Assembly (NCBI GenBank): GCA_963969595.1
Contig: OZ018413.1
Span: forward strand, 14,745,711 to 14,809,710
DNA: 64,000 nucleotides
Direction of reading: 5' to 3'
Source: Neckera pumila
Lineage: Eukaryota; Streptophyta; Bryopsida; Hypnales; Neckeraceae
Below, piece after piece: positions 36,303 through 47,935 of the stretch. The notes beneath the pieces were generated by a model. That model saw only the letters and a program-made list of their open reading frames with translations. It made no database searches and was not told the DNA's origin. Position 1 is the first letter of the stretch; the number at the start of each line of letters is the position of its first letter. The position numbers and the translations under genes were made by a program.

Positions 36303-37637
36303 CTCAATTTAGAATTTTTGGATGTTCTTTTTACAAGGTTTATAATATTTTGCACCCTTTCACATATTTTAGAATTTATTTTGTGATCTTTAATAGTACT
36401 CACACCTTTACCAAAATTCAAGACTGAAGACTGAAGACTTCGACTTTGTGATTTTCTTAGGACAAAAATTACATTCATAAATATTTTCTATACAATTCAA
36501 TTACGCCATGTTATAATTTTGAGTATTTCATTGAATACCATATTTAATTATATATTTAATTGTTTTTTTAACAAATTCAACCCTAGCATAGGATACTCTC
36601 AATATATTATTAACCCTCAATCTCATCAAAGTAATCGTAAAAGAAGATTGTCTTTTAAATGGTTTAAGTATGACTTTTGATGATTGATAAGTTCTGTAGT
36701 CAAAAGATTGTCTTCACACTATAGCCCTGCGGACTCTACATTCAACATTGCGAGCGACATCTTGAGATCCTTTATTTTTGTAGCACATATGGTGTGCTAG
36801 GAATAGATCTGTTTTCGAAGGAGAACACATTGACCCCCAACAAGTTTGTACTCAAGCTTGGAGAGACACCATTTTAGCCGGCAGGGCTCAACAGAACAAT
36901 TCCCTGTCCACATACCATCGTTGCAGTGAAGTCAAACAACTTCTCATTAGACAAGAATTCCAGAATACTTGGTGCAAAAACAAGGTTTTTTGCTCTGGTA
37001 GTTTTCACAAGCCCCAATGGCATCTTTCTCTCGGTCTTCTACCTAAGCTGATGCAGCATCTTGAACCGGATTGATCCAATTTTTTTTGGTTTTTTGGGGT
37101 TTTTTTTAATGCAGTGGTCACCGTTCTTTGAAAAAAAAAAATTGTCTTCATCCACTTTATTCAATATCAAGAATATCGTCTTCAAAGTTTTGAGGTTTGA
37201 ACGGTTAATAATAAGATGGTGGAATTTTGAACTTGGCTCATACTAAGTAAATCTTTTGTGACTATAATTTCTAACTTTTGATTGTTTTGTAGTGTTGAAA
37301 ATATCTATCTTCCATACACAAGGAAAATCAATAATAAAATAATTGAAAGTGGAAATATATTTTTCTATCAAAGTATGAATTTGTTATAAATAAATGATTG
37401 TCCCTAAAGCCCGTAGGTGCCACTAAGACACTTCCAAAATTGACCAAAAATAAATATATAAAGGTCATTTTAGTCATCAAAATTAATCACGATGTAAAAC
37501 CTAATAAAACTTGGTTTTTGCTTCCATACATTTTTGACAAAATTATAAATAGTCACAACCATATATAAATCCTTGGTCTTTAAAATATCAAACTTAACTC
37601 TTTACAAAATATTTATACTAAAGACTGTATCTTAAAT
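36303..37637. other. AT-rich intergenic DNA without recognised genes
   Basis: No long conserved frame and no paired terminal repeats. A T-rich patch with short frames near 37061-37246 has no family match. Confidence 0.5.
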
Positions 37638-38568
37638 TTAAACCCTAAAGGACCAAGGTGATTTTCTTATATTAAAACACTCAAAACTGTCATTTCTCTT
37701 GCAAAGAGAAAAGAGCTTTAAAAATTGTTTTTTCTTGCATATTCAACTATAAGATCTTATACTTGACCAGTACGTGAATATGTGGAAGAAATTTTAGAAA
37801 CTTTGACCATGAAGATTGCAAAATATATGCATTTAAAGTAAAGAAAACCAGTTTTTTTGCACCTTCTTTGACTAGATTGTTTGGCTTTGAATCTTTTAAG
37901 TTCAAATTTTTTGCACTACTAATTTTGACTTTCTACTTATTTATATTAAGTAGTTGAATTGAGAATCTACAAAAAGAATTTAGAAAAAAAAGCACTTAAT
38001 TTTTATACATTAAAAATTTGTTAAGTAGAGGTAGGTTCAAGATTGAAGAAAAAACTAAATTGTTAATAGCTTTTAGATGGAATTGAATCACAATAATTCC
38101 AACAATGAGATTGTTCTAGTAAAAAAAAAAACCTTGTCTAAAATTTTTTTTTGAAAAATTCTAAAAATTGCATTCAAAAATGAATTCTACAAGTTATTTT
38201 TTCAAGAAGATGCGAAGATTGCCCAAAAAACTAAGATTGTCCATAACTTTCTCATTATTAGTCCAAATTGAATGAAACAAAGTTTCACATGTAGGAAAAA
38301 ATGTAATCTTTGGGAGAAAAATTTGAAAAAAAATTATTTTGACTTTTTGTGATTTTTTGGGGGCTGCCCACCAAACTCCAATTTTGCTTATTGTGCCATA
38401 ACTTTTGCTCCCGGGCATCAATTAAAATAAAATTTATATAATCACAAAGCTCTCAAAAAAATACAAAACTCCAACAAATCCCAAAAAACATTACAAAAAA
38501 TTAAGATAGTAGAAACCTGCCCGGACCCAATTTGTCCCCCGAGGGGACAAATAGTCTTTAGGGGTTAA
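37638..38568 (+). mobile_element. TTAA-bordered transposon, copy D (931 bp)
   Basis: TTAA at both borders, left end TTAAACCCTAAAGGACCAAG, right end TCTTTAGGGGTTAA. Family landmarks are in order (GTCATTTCTCTTGCAAAGAG, TAAGATCTTATACTTGAC, TTAAGTAGAGGTAGGT, CCATAACTTTTGCTCCCGGG). Confidence 0.8.
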
Positions 38569-40561
38569 TAGGCACAAAATAACCATACATACCTCATTCC
38601 AATCACCTTTATCATAAGTAAAGATTAATTGATCTCTTTCAAGGTTATAATATCCTTCATTAGAGTGAATGTACTTGTAAGGATGTAGGGCCTAAATTTG
38701 ACTCGTAGATGATTGCAAGAATGAAATTTAGAAAAAAAACTACAAAAACACCTCAAATATTTTTTTGAAGTACTTTAAAATTAAAAATATATTGAAAAGC
38801 AATTTGGTGTTAAAAGAACAAAAGGAGATTGTATCTTAGGGACATCAAGCATAGAGTAAACTTCTAATTAAAATAACTAAAAAGTGCCAAATATCCATAA
38901 AATAAATACTTTGACATTTTAATTGTATAAAGTTGGGGAAAACTTTTAAAATTAAATAGAATTTGGTCAAATGTGATAAATCGAAGAAGATGGTTATGCA
39001 CCCTCAAAAATTGATTCAAACCATTACTATAAGAAACTTATATTTTATGGGACGTTTTCATGATTTGTGGAACGGATTTTAGAAAACCTTCAATAAAATG
39101 TGTGTTTTTATGTCAATAATAACGTCTAGTATAACATCCAATAGTGAGAAGATGTAAATAGCCTTAAAAATGGATATAATATAGATACTGATAGTTTTCT
39201 AATACTAATATGGAATACAATATACAAAATGCATATGAATATTGTATATGAAATATTTTAATGTATAGATATAGACATTAATAGTATGGGATATGGAATA
39301 CTAATATTGATGACGTGTACTATGTCAATATCCCTTATCAATTGCAGTTAGAACAACTTCAAAATAAATACTAATATGGGATGGGGGTGAATTATCAGTT
39401 ATTTTATAAGCAATAATTAATTCATTTTTCAAATAAGTGAGAAGTGGCAGTTTGTCACACATAATATGTTCATTTTATGATATGTTCAAGCTTGTTTGAA
39501 TGTTGAAGAAACTTTACATTTTTTCTAAAAGATAACTAGAAACTTTTCAAGACCCAAAGCATGCTAATGATGTCTAAAAAAAGAAATGCAAAGACAATAC
39601 AAGATCGATTGAAAACTTTATTAGAATAAAACTGATTCATACGTTTTGTACCCTTAATGGTTCAAAGTCTTAAAATGTTCTTTTCAAGATTCTAAGTTGG
39701 TTCCTATAATCTCAAATTTTATTATGACACAAAAATTTGATAAGCTAAAAATATACTATCTTTTGTGGAGTATACTTTAACTTTTGTTTAGTACCTAGAA
39801 GAAAACTATACCCTCCTAAGTACAAAATATTCAAAGTCGGGCAACCCCCAAAACATGTAAAAGTTCAAAATAATTTTTTTTATTTTTTTATTCTCATATA
39901 TACTTATGTTTACATAAAAAAAACTTTAACCATTCCACTTGGATTAGTGATGTAAAAGTAATGAAGAATCTTGTTTTTCAGGTGATTGAGGAATTTTTAC
40001 AAAAAGATAAACATATTGGATTCATTACTAAATCCTATTTCATAGTTTCTTAAAACAAAAACATCCACACAATGTATGTTATTTGCCATAATAATTTCAC
40101 AATTAGGATCTATGTATTCCAATTTTTTTAGAACTATTAACAATTCAATTTTCTTTTCTATCTTGTACCTACTTCTACTTAACAATTTACTTAAGATTGA
40201 GTGTTTTTCTTAAAAATATTTGGATTTTTTTCCTAGATTTTCAATGCAATTCTCCACTATGAAGATTTAAGCCTCAAAACTTTGTAGTGCAAATAATCTA
40301 AAGTAAGGGAATTCAAAGTTTGAAAACCTAATAAAAGCAAGGTGTAAAAAAAATCTTTTCACTTTTTATTTTGAATACTAGTATCTTACAGTCAACATGG
40401 CTAGAATGTCTAGGATTTTCTCTACATGTGATTCTTGTAGAAGTCTAATGGAAGATTGTAAGTTTGAAAAAGCAATTTTTTTCCCATCATAGCTCTTTGC
40501 ACTAAAATTGACAATTTTGAAGTATTTGGGTAGAACATAAGATGTTATGAACCTTTCAAGT
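38569..40561. other. AT-rich intergenic DNA; a reversed TTAA-family fragment is likely at 40090-40520
   Basis: No gene seen. Part of 40090-40520 carries family words in reverse order (ACCTACTTCTACTTAACAAT near 40170; TAGCTCTTTGCA near 40490), so an eroded reversed copy of the TTAA family is probable, without clear borders. Confidence 0.4.
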
Positions 40562-40564
40562 TAA

Positions 40565-41025
40565 GAGCATTGCTACCAAGGGGCGGCCAAATCCCTACGA
40601 CAAACCTGACATAGCGAGCTCCTCAATCGATGGCGCGCCCAAGCAGCCAAGACCTTGCAGTGTGGGCTAGTAAGTTCAAAGCACCACTACTTGCCGCTGC
40701 AATTAATATTGCGCTTTTGAAAGCAATCCCAAGGAGGATGGTAAGTGCCAAATGAACATGGAGCTATTTTGGATGAGTATAACTCAGGTTGCCATTATGA
40801 AAAGAGCTGCTCATCCCAAATTGGATGCACAATGCTTAGAACTAGGTCAACCTTGGGCTTTCCTAAGAATCTCACTGAGCACTCCAAGATGAGGTACATT
40901 GGGCAAAAAATAGAGCGCCTGATGCTTTGGAAACAACGCCTGGAGTCACAATAGATTTTATATTTGCCTTCAAGCCTAGCCTACAGCATCCTGGCCAACC
41001 TAGTTGAGCCGCGGTGTGGATGCTC
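40565..41025. mobile_element. Tourist-like MITE, 461 bp
   Basis: Ends GAGCATTGCTACC and, reversed, GAGCATCCACACC. TAA duplications lie at 40562-40564 and 41026-41028. The 3-bp TWA duplication fits PIF/Harbinger mobilisation. The interior is GC-richer than the surroundings. Confidence 0.65.
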
Positions 41026-41416
41026 TAATAGATATTAGCACCATTTTTTTTTTTCATTTTTCATGAAGTGCCAAAGTGGCAATGTAAAATGCTATAGTGG
41101 CAATGTAAAATGTTATAGTGGTGCTCTAAGTTTCAACATTCATAGTGTGATAGATAACATCACACTAGCACATATGACATATCCATATTTCTATTTTCAT
41201 CCACAATCTGGCAATTTCATCCAAGATTTTTTTTTAATTTGAATTATTTTTGGCAAAAAGTTCACAATATGTCATCATTTTTAGCTAAATTATTTTTTCA
41301 TGTACAATTTGGCACTAAAAAGCCCTAATGAACACCATTCGCCTCCTTAGTTTCCAATGCCTTGGTCCTTGCCCGCCAAGCGGGGCGGTTCTTGTTTTAT
41401 TTATTGTGTTTTCTAA

Positions 41417-41747
41417 GAGCATCTCTTGTAGCCTTCTAAGTATCCCCTCTCCTCTAATTTTTAGATGATTAGCAACCAATTCTAGTGTATGTCAAGCTCA
41501 ACCTTCACTTTTGCCCCCAAATTTGTCATATTTGATGGAACGCTTTGTGCCCTCTACAAGCTATATTTTCTCTTGGAATTAGCAATTGTCATAGCTTACT
41601 TATTGTTTTTGCAAGTTTTGTGATTTGTAAGTGATTGGAAGTATATTTAGTGAGTTGTTTTGTTGGGGATTCAAGTAGACATCCCCTTTAAATTAGATAG
41701 ATTTCAATTGAAGGAGCAATTTCTTTAGAATGCTATAGGAGATGCTC
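41417..41747 (+). mobile_element. Tourist-like MITE, GAGCATCTC family, 331 bp
   Basis: Left end GAGCATCTCTTGTAGCC, right end the reverse complement (GGAGATGCTC), with perfect TAA duplications at 41414-41416 and 41748-41750. Related copies at 45591-45922 and 45362-46027 lie in opposite orientation and share the interior (GATTGGAAGTATATTTAGTGAG). Confidence 0.85.
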
Positions 41748-41763
41748 TAACACTTGTGGGTTA

Positions 41764-42155
41764 GAGCATCTCCTGCAGCCTGCTCAAACACCCCTGTCAA
41801 GGAAGTTTTGAGCGTCCGAGTGAATTCTAATCCCAACAGTTCTGTAGTTGGATATGTAAAGGTCCGGGGTCTTCAAATTTTGTCTCTATTGCACTAGAAT
41901 TTGCATTTCTATAGAGACCCTCTGAGGCCCCTCTTTGTCATCGAGTTCCGTGTTTTGGCAAGTCAAGGGTTAAATTAATGAGAAAGTTGCCTCGGGGAAG
42001 CCGCAAGCTTTCCCTATTGGCTCTGCACCATCATTTGCCGGCCCTCTTCTTCCGGTCCGCAGGAGCTTTTCCAACCCCGCTCACTTTGATTTCACCACTC
42101 TTCCCTCCAAAGCCCATTTGGCAGAGTCAAACCAAGAGAGCCGCAGGAGATACTC
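41764..42155. mobile_element. Tourist-like MITE, 392 bp, different interior
   Basis: Ends GAGCATCTCCTGCAGCC and, reversed, GAGTATCTCCTGCGGC. Perfect TTA duplications at 41761-41763 and 42156-42158. The interior differs from that of the 331-bp copies, so this is a second subfamily using the same ends. The frame at 41978-42289 that crosses its right border is not a gene. Confidence 0.75.
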
Positions 42156-42739
42156 TTAGCCCCTCCAAGGCCGCTAGCGGCTGGGTACTTGTTTCTCTTT
42201 TTCTCGCAGTAAAGGTTCCCCTTTATCTGTGTAAATTTTTTTTTTTTAAATTAGCGCCGTTCATGAAAGGGAAAGAAGAGCACATCTGACACCATCTCTT
42301 CATTTCAAGTGCGCTGAGGGCTGGTAAAGTTAATACAGTCAACAACTCAACATAAGTAGTAGTACCGAAATTCATCACATGTGAATAAACTGATGACGTA
42401 ATAACACACCGATCATTTAATGTGCTGGAAATTGATTACAGAACAAGGTCCATCATTCAATGCTTGGAACTTTGAAATCAATATTATAGGATTTTGGAAT
42501 TTACAAATATTAAGTTACGGCATATGCTGCTGTAAGTTAGTTGATACTGCAGTGGTTACAGACTTACAGCAGATGGGCTGACGGGTCTGGCTAATCAGCC
42601 AGAATTCAGGGGATTTGCTACAAGACTTAACGTTTTAATTAAGTTAGAGCAGCTCCACCGCTTCAACTTCATATGGAACGTGAAAAGGTTATAAAAGAGT
42701 GAAGTTGTGGGCCGGTTGTAGTAGAGTCTCCGCTTCTTA

Positions 42740-43305
42740 GGGCCGCTTTACACCAAGAAGCCGGGCCAATTCTCCTTCAAGCCAATTGCACAAAATTTCA
42801 GCCCCTTTTGGGCTAGAGGCCGGCCTCAACTTCCCATTAGAATAAGATTATAATGGAGGCCAATTTTCTCATATGTAAAGGCCTTAAGGCCAAGAAGCCG
42901 GGCCAATTCAATCAAACCTATAAAAGAAAGAGAGAGGGGCTGAAATTTTCAGGGCCACTTTACACCTAAAGGCCAATCCTAATCCCCATGAGGCCGATTG
43001 CACAAAATCCAACGGTAATGATTAGTTGAAAAAAATAGTTTTTTATTAAAACAGTTTTTTTAATTGAAATCTGACATTGGCCCCAAGGCCAAGAATTGGC
43101 CTCCCATTTTTGGTGCACCCAATTTAGTGAGCTCGGGCCATGTCAGATCATGTCTTTTTTGAATAAAAAATTCAATTCACCAAATTGGCCCAGCCTCTTG
43201 GTGTAAAGGGGTTGGGGCTGATTTGAACCTTTTGTCCAATCAGAAGTCAGGATTCTTGGCCTCTGACAGAGAGAATTGGTCCGGCCTTCTGGTGTAAAGC
43301 GGCCC
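42740..43305. mobile_element. 566-bp Tourist-like element with long inverted ends
   Basis: The ends are inverted repeats of at least 35 bases, starting GGGCCGCTTTACACC and continuing through GGCC and CCAATTCTC. TTA duplications lie at 42737-42739 and 43306-43308. Weaker inner copies of the end (GGGCCACTTTACACC near 42950; GGCCAAGAAGCCGGGCC near 42889) suggest subterminal repeats. The TTA target matches that of the Harbinger element at 18543-23840, but the ends differ, so another family member would be needed to move it. Confidence 0.85.
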
Positions 43306-43359
43306 TTATGGAGCAGTTGTAGTGCATTCACACTTCATTTCTCTGCAATACTTTATATA

Positions 43360-43791
43360 TGGTAGGATCATCCACTTCCAACTAGGCATCAATATCCAAC
43401 CTATAGGGTGCAGCTATTTCCAACCAAGATTGGAACAGGTTTCCAACCAAGATTGGAACAGGTTTCCAACCAAGGTTTGGAATGTGATTTTTTTTCTTTG
43501 TAAGGTTGAAACTATAGAGTCATGGCACATGTCTTGATGTAGTGAGCAAGAAAGTAGTTATGGAATGATCGGAATTGGAAGACTCTATCTATTGGATCAT
43601 TTGAATGTGGGTTGAGGTCAACTTTTGGCTTCCAAAATTCATAGTAATTTGAATTTTAAGAAAAAACCCACAAAAAATCAGCAATATCCGCCATTCCTAT
43701 CTTTTTATAGGGCAAGAACTTTACGTTGCCTTCTACTATTCCAGAACATGTGCGGAATCACTTAAGTGGTCAACTATGGGTGGTTCTACCA
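43360..43791. mobile_element. TA-type MITE, 432 bp, with internal tandem repeat
   Basis: Ends TGGTAGGATCATCC and, reversed, TGGTAGAACCACCC, with TA on both sides. Inside, at about 43420-43482, a 22-bp unit (TTCCAACCAAGATTGGAACA) occurs two and a half times. Confidence 0.7.
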
Positions 43792-44376
43792 TAACTTATT
43801 TTGCGCCATTGGACATCATGAAAGAGAATGACTCTTCCATAATCAACAGGGTTTGAATTGTTGTGTGAGCTTTTGTGTAGTCTCAAAAGCCCTCAACAAT
43901 AGCCTAGGCGGAGCATTGTAGTGTTGCCTAAAGAAAATCAAAATTCTCATAGCGGTGATGTAGTGTAGCTAATAAACCGTTGCCTTTCGACTACAATCAC
44001 GATCACGTTTGAGTTTGTGGTGGAGCTACTCTTAGAGCTCCGACGTCCCAATTCAATCTAAACAGTGAACATATAGGTTCTAAAGGGGGTACCACATAGC
44101 GCACTCATTCATTCAAACCAATGCTTAACTTTTTTTTTAACTTTCTATATGACAAATTTGATGAAATTGAAGAAAATATTATGTATTTATAAAGATTTAA
44201 GCAAAAAAATACAAAAAATCAAGAAATTATTAAGGTGCTAAGGATTTAACAAGTGTTGTCTAAGGCTTAGGGTATCACATCATCACACCTTATCTAAAAT
44301 TGCCATCATCACTCAGTGTACATTTCTAAAATCAATATGTACCTCTGTTGAAGAGACAATTCAAAAAACATCTATA

Positions 44377-44816
44377 AGGTAAACCAACCCATTATGGTCA
44401 AACTTTGGAGTCTATCCTCATGCCATTGCTGAAATTTTTCTAATTTTTTCCCGCACGAAGATAAGTGTGAGAGATAGTGAGGACATTTGAAATTATATTT
44501 TTTGGACCAAGCATGAATTAGTTTTGAATTTTTGAAGTGATCACCCCGTAGGGAGCTATAGGCCACCTCATGACCAACAAAAACTGAATCCAATATGGTC
44601 ATCTTCCTACCCAATGCAATCACAACATTTTCAAATATGGAAGACCTAAAAAATCATTTTTTACAAAGAATTTTACACTGAAAAGTTGGAAGTACATATT
44701 GAGGTTACTAATTACTCCATAACTACCATGTAAGGCATTGATTGTGGTCTCAAAAACCGCAATGGGATCATTAGGTGTCCATCATGGGCCATTTGACCAC
44801 AATGAGTCTTTTACTT
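44377..44816. mobile_element. TA-type MITE, 440 bp
   Basis: A sister of 3153-3593 with the same orientation, nearly equal length and matching ends (AGGTAAACCAACCCA / AAGTAAAAGACTCA), TA flanking. The two share long blocks such as TTTTTGAAGTGATCA and CATCATGG. Confidence 0.8.
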
Positions 44817-44940
44817 TATACCAAAAACAAACTTTCACCCTTCATAACTTTAGCACGCGGTATCCAAATGATGCCTCCTTTGGTGCAATGGAATCTTTTA
44901 TCGTTTGCCTACTCAAGAATGTAACTGTTTCACCAATCTA

Positions 44941-45359
44941 AGGTAGAACCACCCATATCCAATCATTTAAGCAATTCTAGAACATATCATGAGTAGTATG
45001 AAGCGATGCAAATTTATCCAAATAGGAAGATAGGAAATATGGGGAATGTAAATTTTTAATTACTTTATTTCCAAAACTGAAATTACGGTGATTTTTCAAA
45101 GCCAAAAAGTAGTCCAAACCCATATCCAATGTTTAGAGTATTCTAATTCTGATCAATCAAGAGACTAATGTCCCACTCACTACTTCCCGCACACTTTATA
45201 ATACTTCATGACATGTGTCATGAAGTTATTAGTTCCAATCTCAAATAGGTGAAAAAAATACATTTCAAACTTTGGTTGGCAATCTATTGAAGCCTTGGTT
45301 GAAAATAATTGTACCCTATAAATTGGGTATTAGGGAGACTGGTTGGGAATAGGTGGTTT
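44941..45359. mobile_element. TA-type MITE, 419 bp
   Basis: Left end AGGTAGAACCACCCATATCC after TA, right end TGGGAATAGGTGGTTT before TA. The interior matches 162-558 (GGAAGATAGGAAATATGGGG in both). The right TA overlaps the TTA of the next element. Confidence 0.75.
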
Positions 45360-45361
45360 TA

Positions 45362-46027
45362 GAACATCCCCTGCAGCCCTCTAAACAAATTGCTCCTTCA
45401 AGCAAGATCTATCCTATTTAAAGAGGATGGTCACTTGAATCTCCAATAGTACAACTCACTGAATATACTTCCAACCAATCACAAGTCACAAAACTTGCAA
45501 AAGCAATAAGTAAGCTATGACCATTTCTAATCCCAAAAGAAAAGATAGCCTATAATAGGCACAAAGGCCCTTTCAAATACGACTTACTTAGAGCATCTCT
45601 TGCAGCCCTCCATCTAAATTATTCCTTCAATCGAGATATGTCTAATTTGAAGGGGATGGCTACTTGAATCTCCAACAATACAGCTCACTAAATATACTTC
45701 CAACCAATCACAAGTCACGAAACTTGCAAAAGCAATAAGTAAGCTATGACAATTGCTAATCCTAAGAGAAAATATAGAGGAGAGGGTCCGTAAAGGTGTG
45801 TACCAAATATGAATTATTTGGTGTATGAAAGTGAAAATATATTGTGAAAACATTAGAATTGATTGCTTATCATCCAAAAATTAGAAGTGGAGGGGTTCTT
45901 TGGAGGGGTGCAGGAGATGCTCTTTGGGGGTGAAAGTGACGGTTGAGCCCGACATACACTAGAATTGATTGCTTATCATCCAAAAATTAGAAGAGAGGGG
46001 ATACTTGGAGAGCTGTAAGAGATGCTC
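45362..46027 (-). mobile_element. GAGCATCTC-family MITE interrupted by a second copy
   Basis: The outer element starts GAACATCCCCTGCAGCCC, ends GAGATGCTC followed by TTA, and is preceded by TTA. Its two parts, 45362-45590 and 45923-46027, together match the family interior as seen in 41417-41747 (reversed); the split lies at about 45590. Confidence 0.75.
45591..45922 (-). mobile_element. Tourist-like MITE, GAGCATCTC family, 332 bp, nested
   Basis: Complete copy with ends GAGCATCTCTTGCAGCCC and GGTGCAGGAGATGCTC, TTA on the left and TTT on the right (one change). It is one base longer than the copy at 41417-41747 and lies in the opposite orientation. It sits inside the older copy at 45362-46027. 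Confidence 0.85.
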
Positions 46028-46029
46028 TT

Positions 46030-46641
46030 ACCTTAGTAATAGAAAAGGTTAACAGTATGGAAAAAGTGACGGTTCTGGGATTGCCCATCTTCTAATTGTG
46101 CAGATCATAGGAAACCTTTTGGACAGTGAGAGTTCCAACGGCACTCTGCCATCCTCAGCATTTGGAACTGTCTCCTCCAAGTTTCCCTTCAGGCCTTCAC
46201 ATTTGCCCAATATTTTTTTAATGCTTACCTCACGTACAGTCCATGTCATTGTTTTGCAGTTTGAAAAGGTGATGTAAGCTTAAGTTAAAATTTTAGGACT
46301 TTAGGAGACTCTGCTGGCTGGGCTGATTCCTTAGACGAGGGAAGGATGCTCTGCGGTCTCCAATTTTCTGCTGATGTGATCAGTCCTTCTAAGGTGGGTA
46401 CTGGGTGCCCCCCAAACCGCCACTAATTGGTACTGTGCCAGTTACTATCATTAAATTGTTCAAATTTTTATATATTCTTATTGGTGAGTGAAGGAAGGTT
46501 CCAAGACACCAAAGAACGCGACATTTAGATATTGTACACAAAAGTTATGAAGGAATTGAAAATTTGGATCTAAAAGTGTTTTTTCCACATAATTAGGTAC
46601 ACAATAGATTTTGGAAATTTTCATAAAGTATGGATGGCTGT
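46030..46641. other. Intergenic, no supported gene
   Basis: Short frames only, including a 66-codon minus-strand frame at 46049-46249 with no match. No terminal repeats could be paired. Confidence 0.5.
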
Positions 46642-47563
46642 TTAACCCCTAAAGTCCCAAGGCCCTTTTCCCATCAAAAACCACTCAAAATTGCCATTTC
46701 TATAGCAAAGAGCAAAAAAAAAGTTTAATGTTTTTTTGGCATATTTAACCATAGGATCTTATACTACACTAGTGTAAGAATTTGTGGAAGAAATTTCAGA
46801 AACTTTGACCATGTAGATTGCAAGATATATGCATTTAAAATGAAAGAATCAAGTTTTTTTGTACCTTGTTCAACTACATTTTTTGGCTTTGAGCCTTCTT
46901 AGCTTAAAATTTTTGCTCTTATGATTTTGAGTTTCTAATTTTATATGATGAAGAATTGATTTGAGAATCAAGGAAAAAAAATTCAAAAAAGAAACATTTA
47001 GTTTTCGTTCATTAAAAATTTGTTAAGTAGAAGTAGGTTCAAGATTGACGGAAAAATGAAATCATTAATAGCTCTAAGATAGGGTTGAAATATACTAATC
47101 TCATTGGTGAGATTGTTCTAGCAAGAAATTTTAATCTTGTGATATTTTTATTTTTTTTAAATTGTCAAAATTAAGTTCAGAAATGAATCCTATAAGTTAT
47201 TTTTTCAAGGAGATGCTCTAATTGCCCAAATTTAGATATTCCATAACTTTTGCATAACGAATCCAAATGGAATGAATCAAAGCTTCTCACATAGATGAGA
47301 ATAAAATCTATATGAAACATTTATTTTTTTATTTTTTAAATTAAAGTTTTTGTGAGGTTTTTTTTTGCTTGACGAACTAATTTTTCTGCCATAACCTTTG
47401 CTACCAGGCATCAATTGAAATAATAATTAAGTTTTTGGAAAGCTAATGTGATTATCTATCTTCACAAAAAAAAATTAGAAAATTACGACAAATATTGAGA
47501 CCATGGGAGCCTGTCCAAAATCCATTTTGTCCCCCAAGGGGACAATGGGACTTTAGGGAGTAA
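46642..47563 (+). mobile_element. TTAA-bordered transposon, copy E (922 bp)
   Basis: Left end TTAACCCCTAAAGTCCCAAG, right end GGGACTTTAGGGAGTAA, the right border having decayed by one base. All family landmarks are present in order. Confidence 0.75.
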
Positions 47564-47935
47564 GGTCAGTGGCCATTTTGGAGTGCCTACCTTATTCAGG
47601 TACTGCTAGAATCCTAGATTGAATGTGCTTGGATATGAGTTCTGCCTTATCCTTGACAACAATAGTTTGAAGTAGTTGCACTCTTTAAAACAATTTTCAA
47701 TAAATTTTAGTAGAAAGGAAGACGGAATTGGTATCAAACCCAAATTGTATCATATTTTTTGGACCTTTGTGGAATTAGTTATAGATTTTTGAAGTTGAAA
47801 TGCGCTTGTCTCTAATAGCAACCACCTCTTCAAATGTATAGTATTGGTACATTGACGAAAGGAAAATATACCTTTATGTTAATGGTCGCTTTTAGAGTAG
47901 GGTTGCTTTTAGAGCACATCATTTCAGCAAATGGT
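47564..47935. repeat. Repeat related to the interior of 3681-4015
   Basis: The part 47690-47850 shares TTTGTGGAATTAGTT and TTTTTGAAGTTGAAATG with 3820-3870. An AGGTCAGTGGCC end after TA at the left may be a TA-type MITE border, but the right border was not found. Confidence 0.4.

Noticed and set aside
41978..42289. 103-codon plus-strand frame
   Set aside because: It crosses the right border of a MITE with perfect TTA duplications and has no family similarity.
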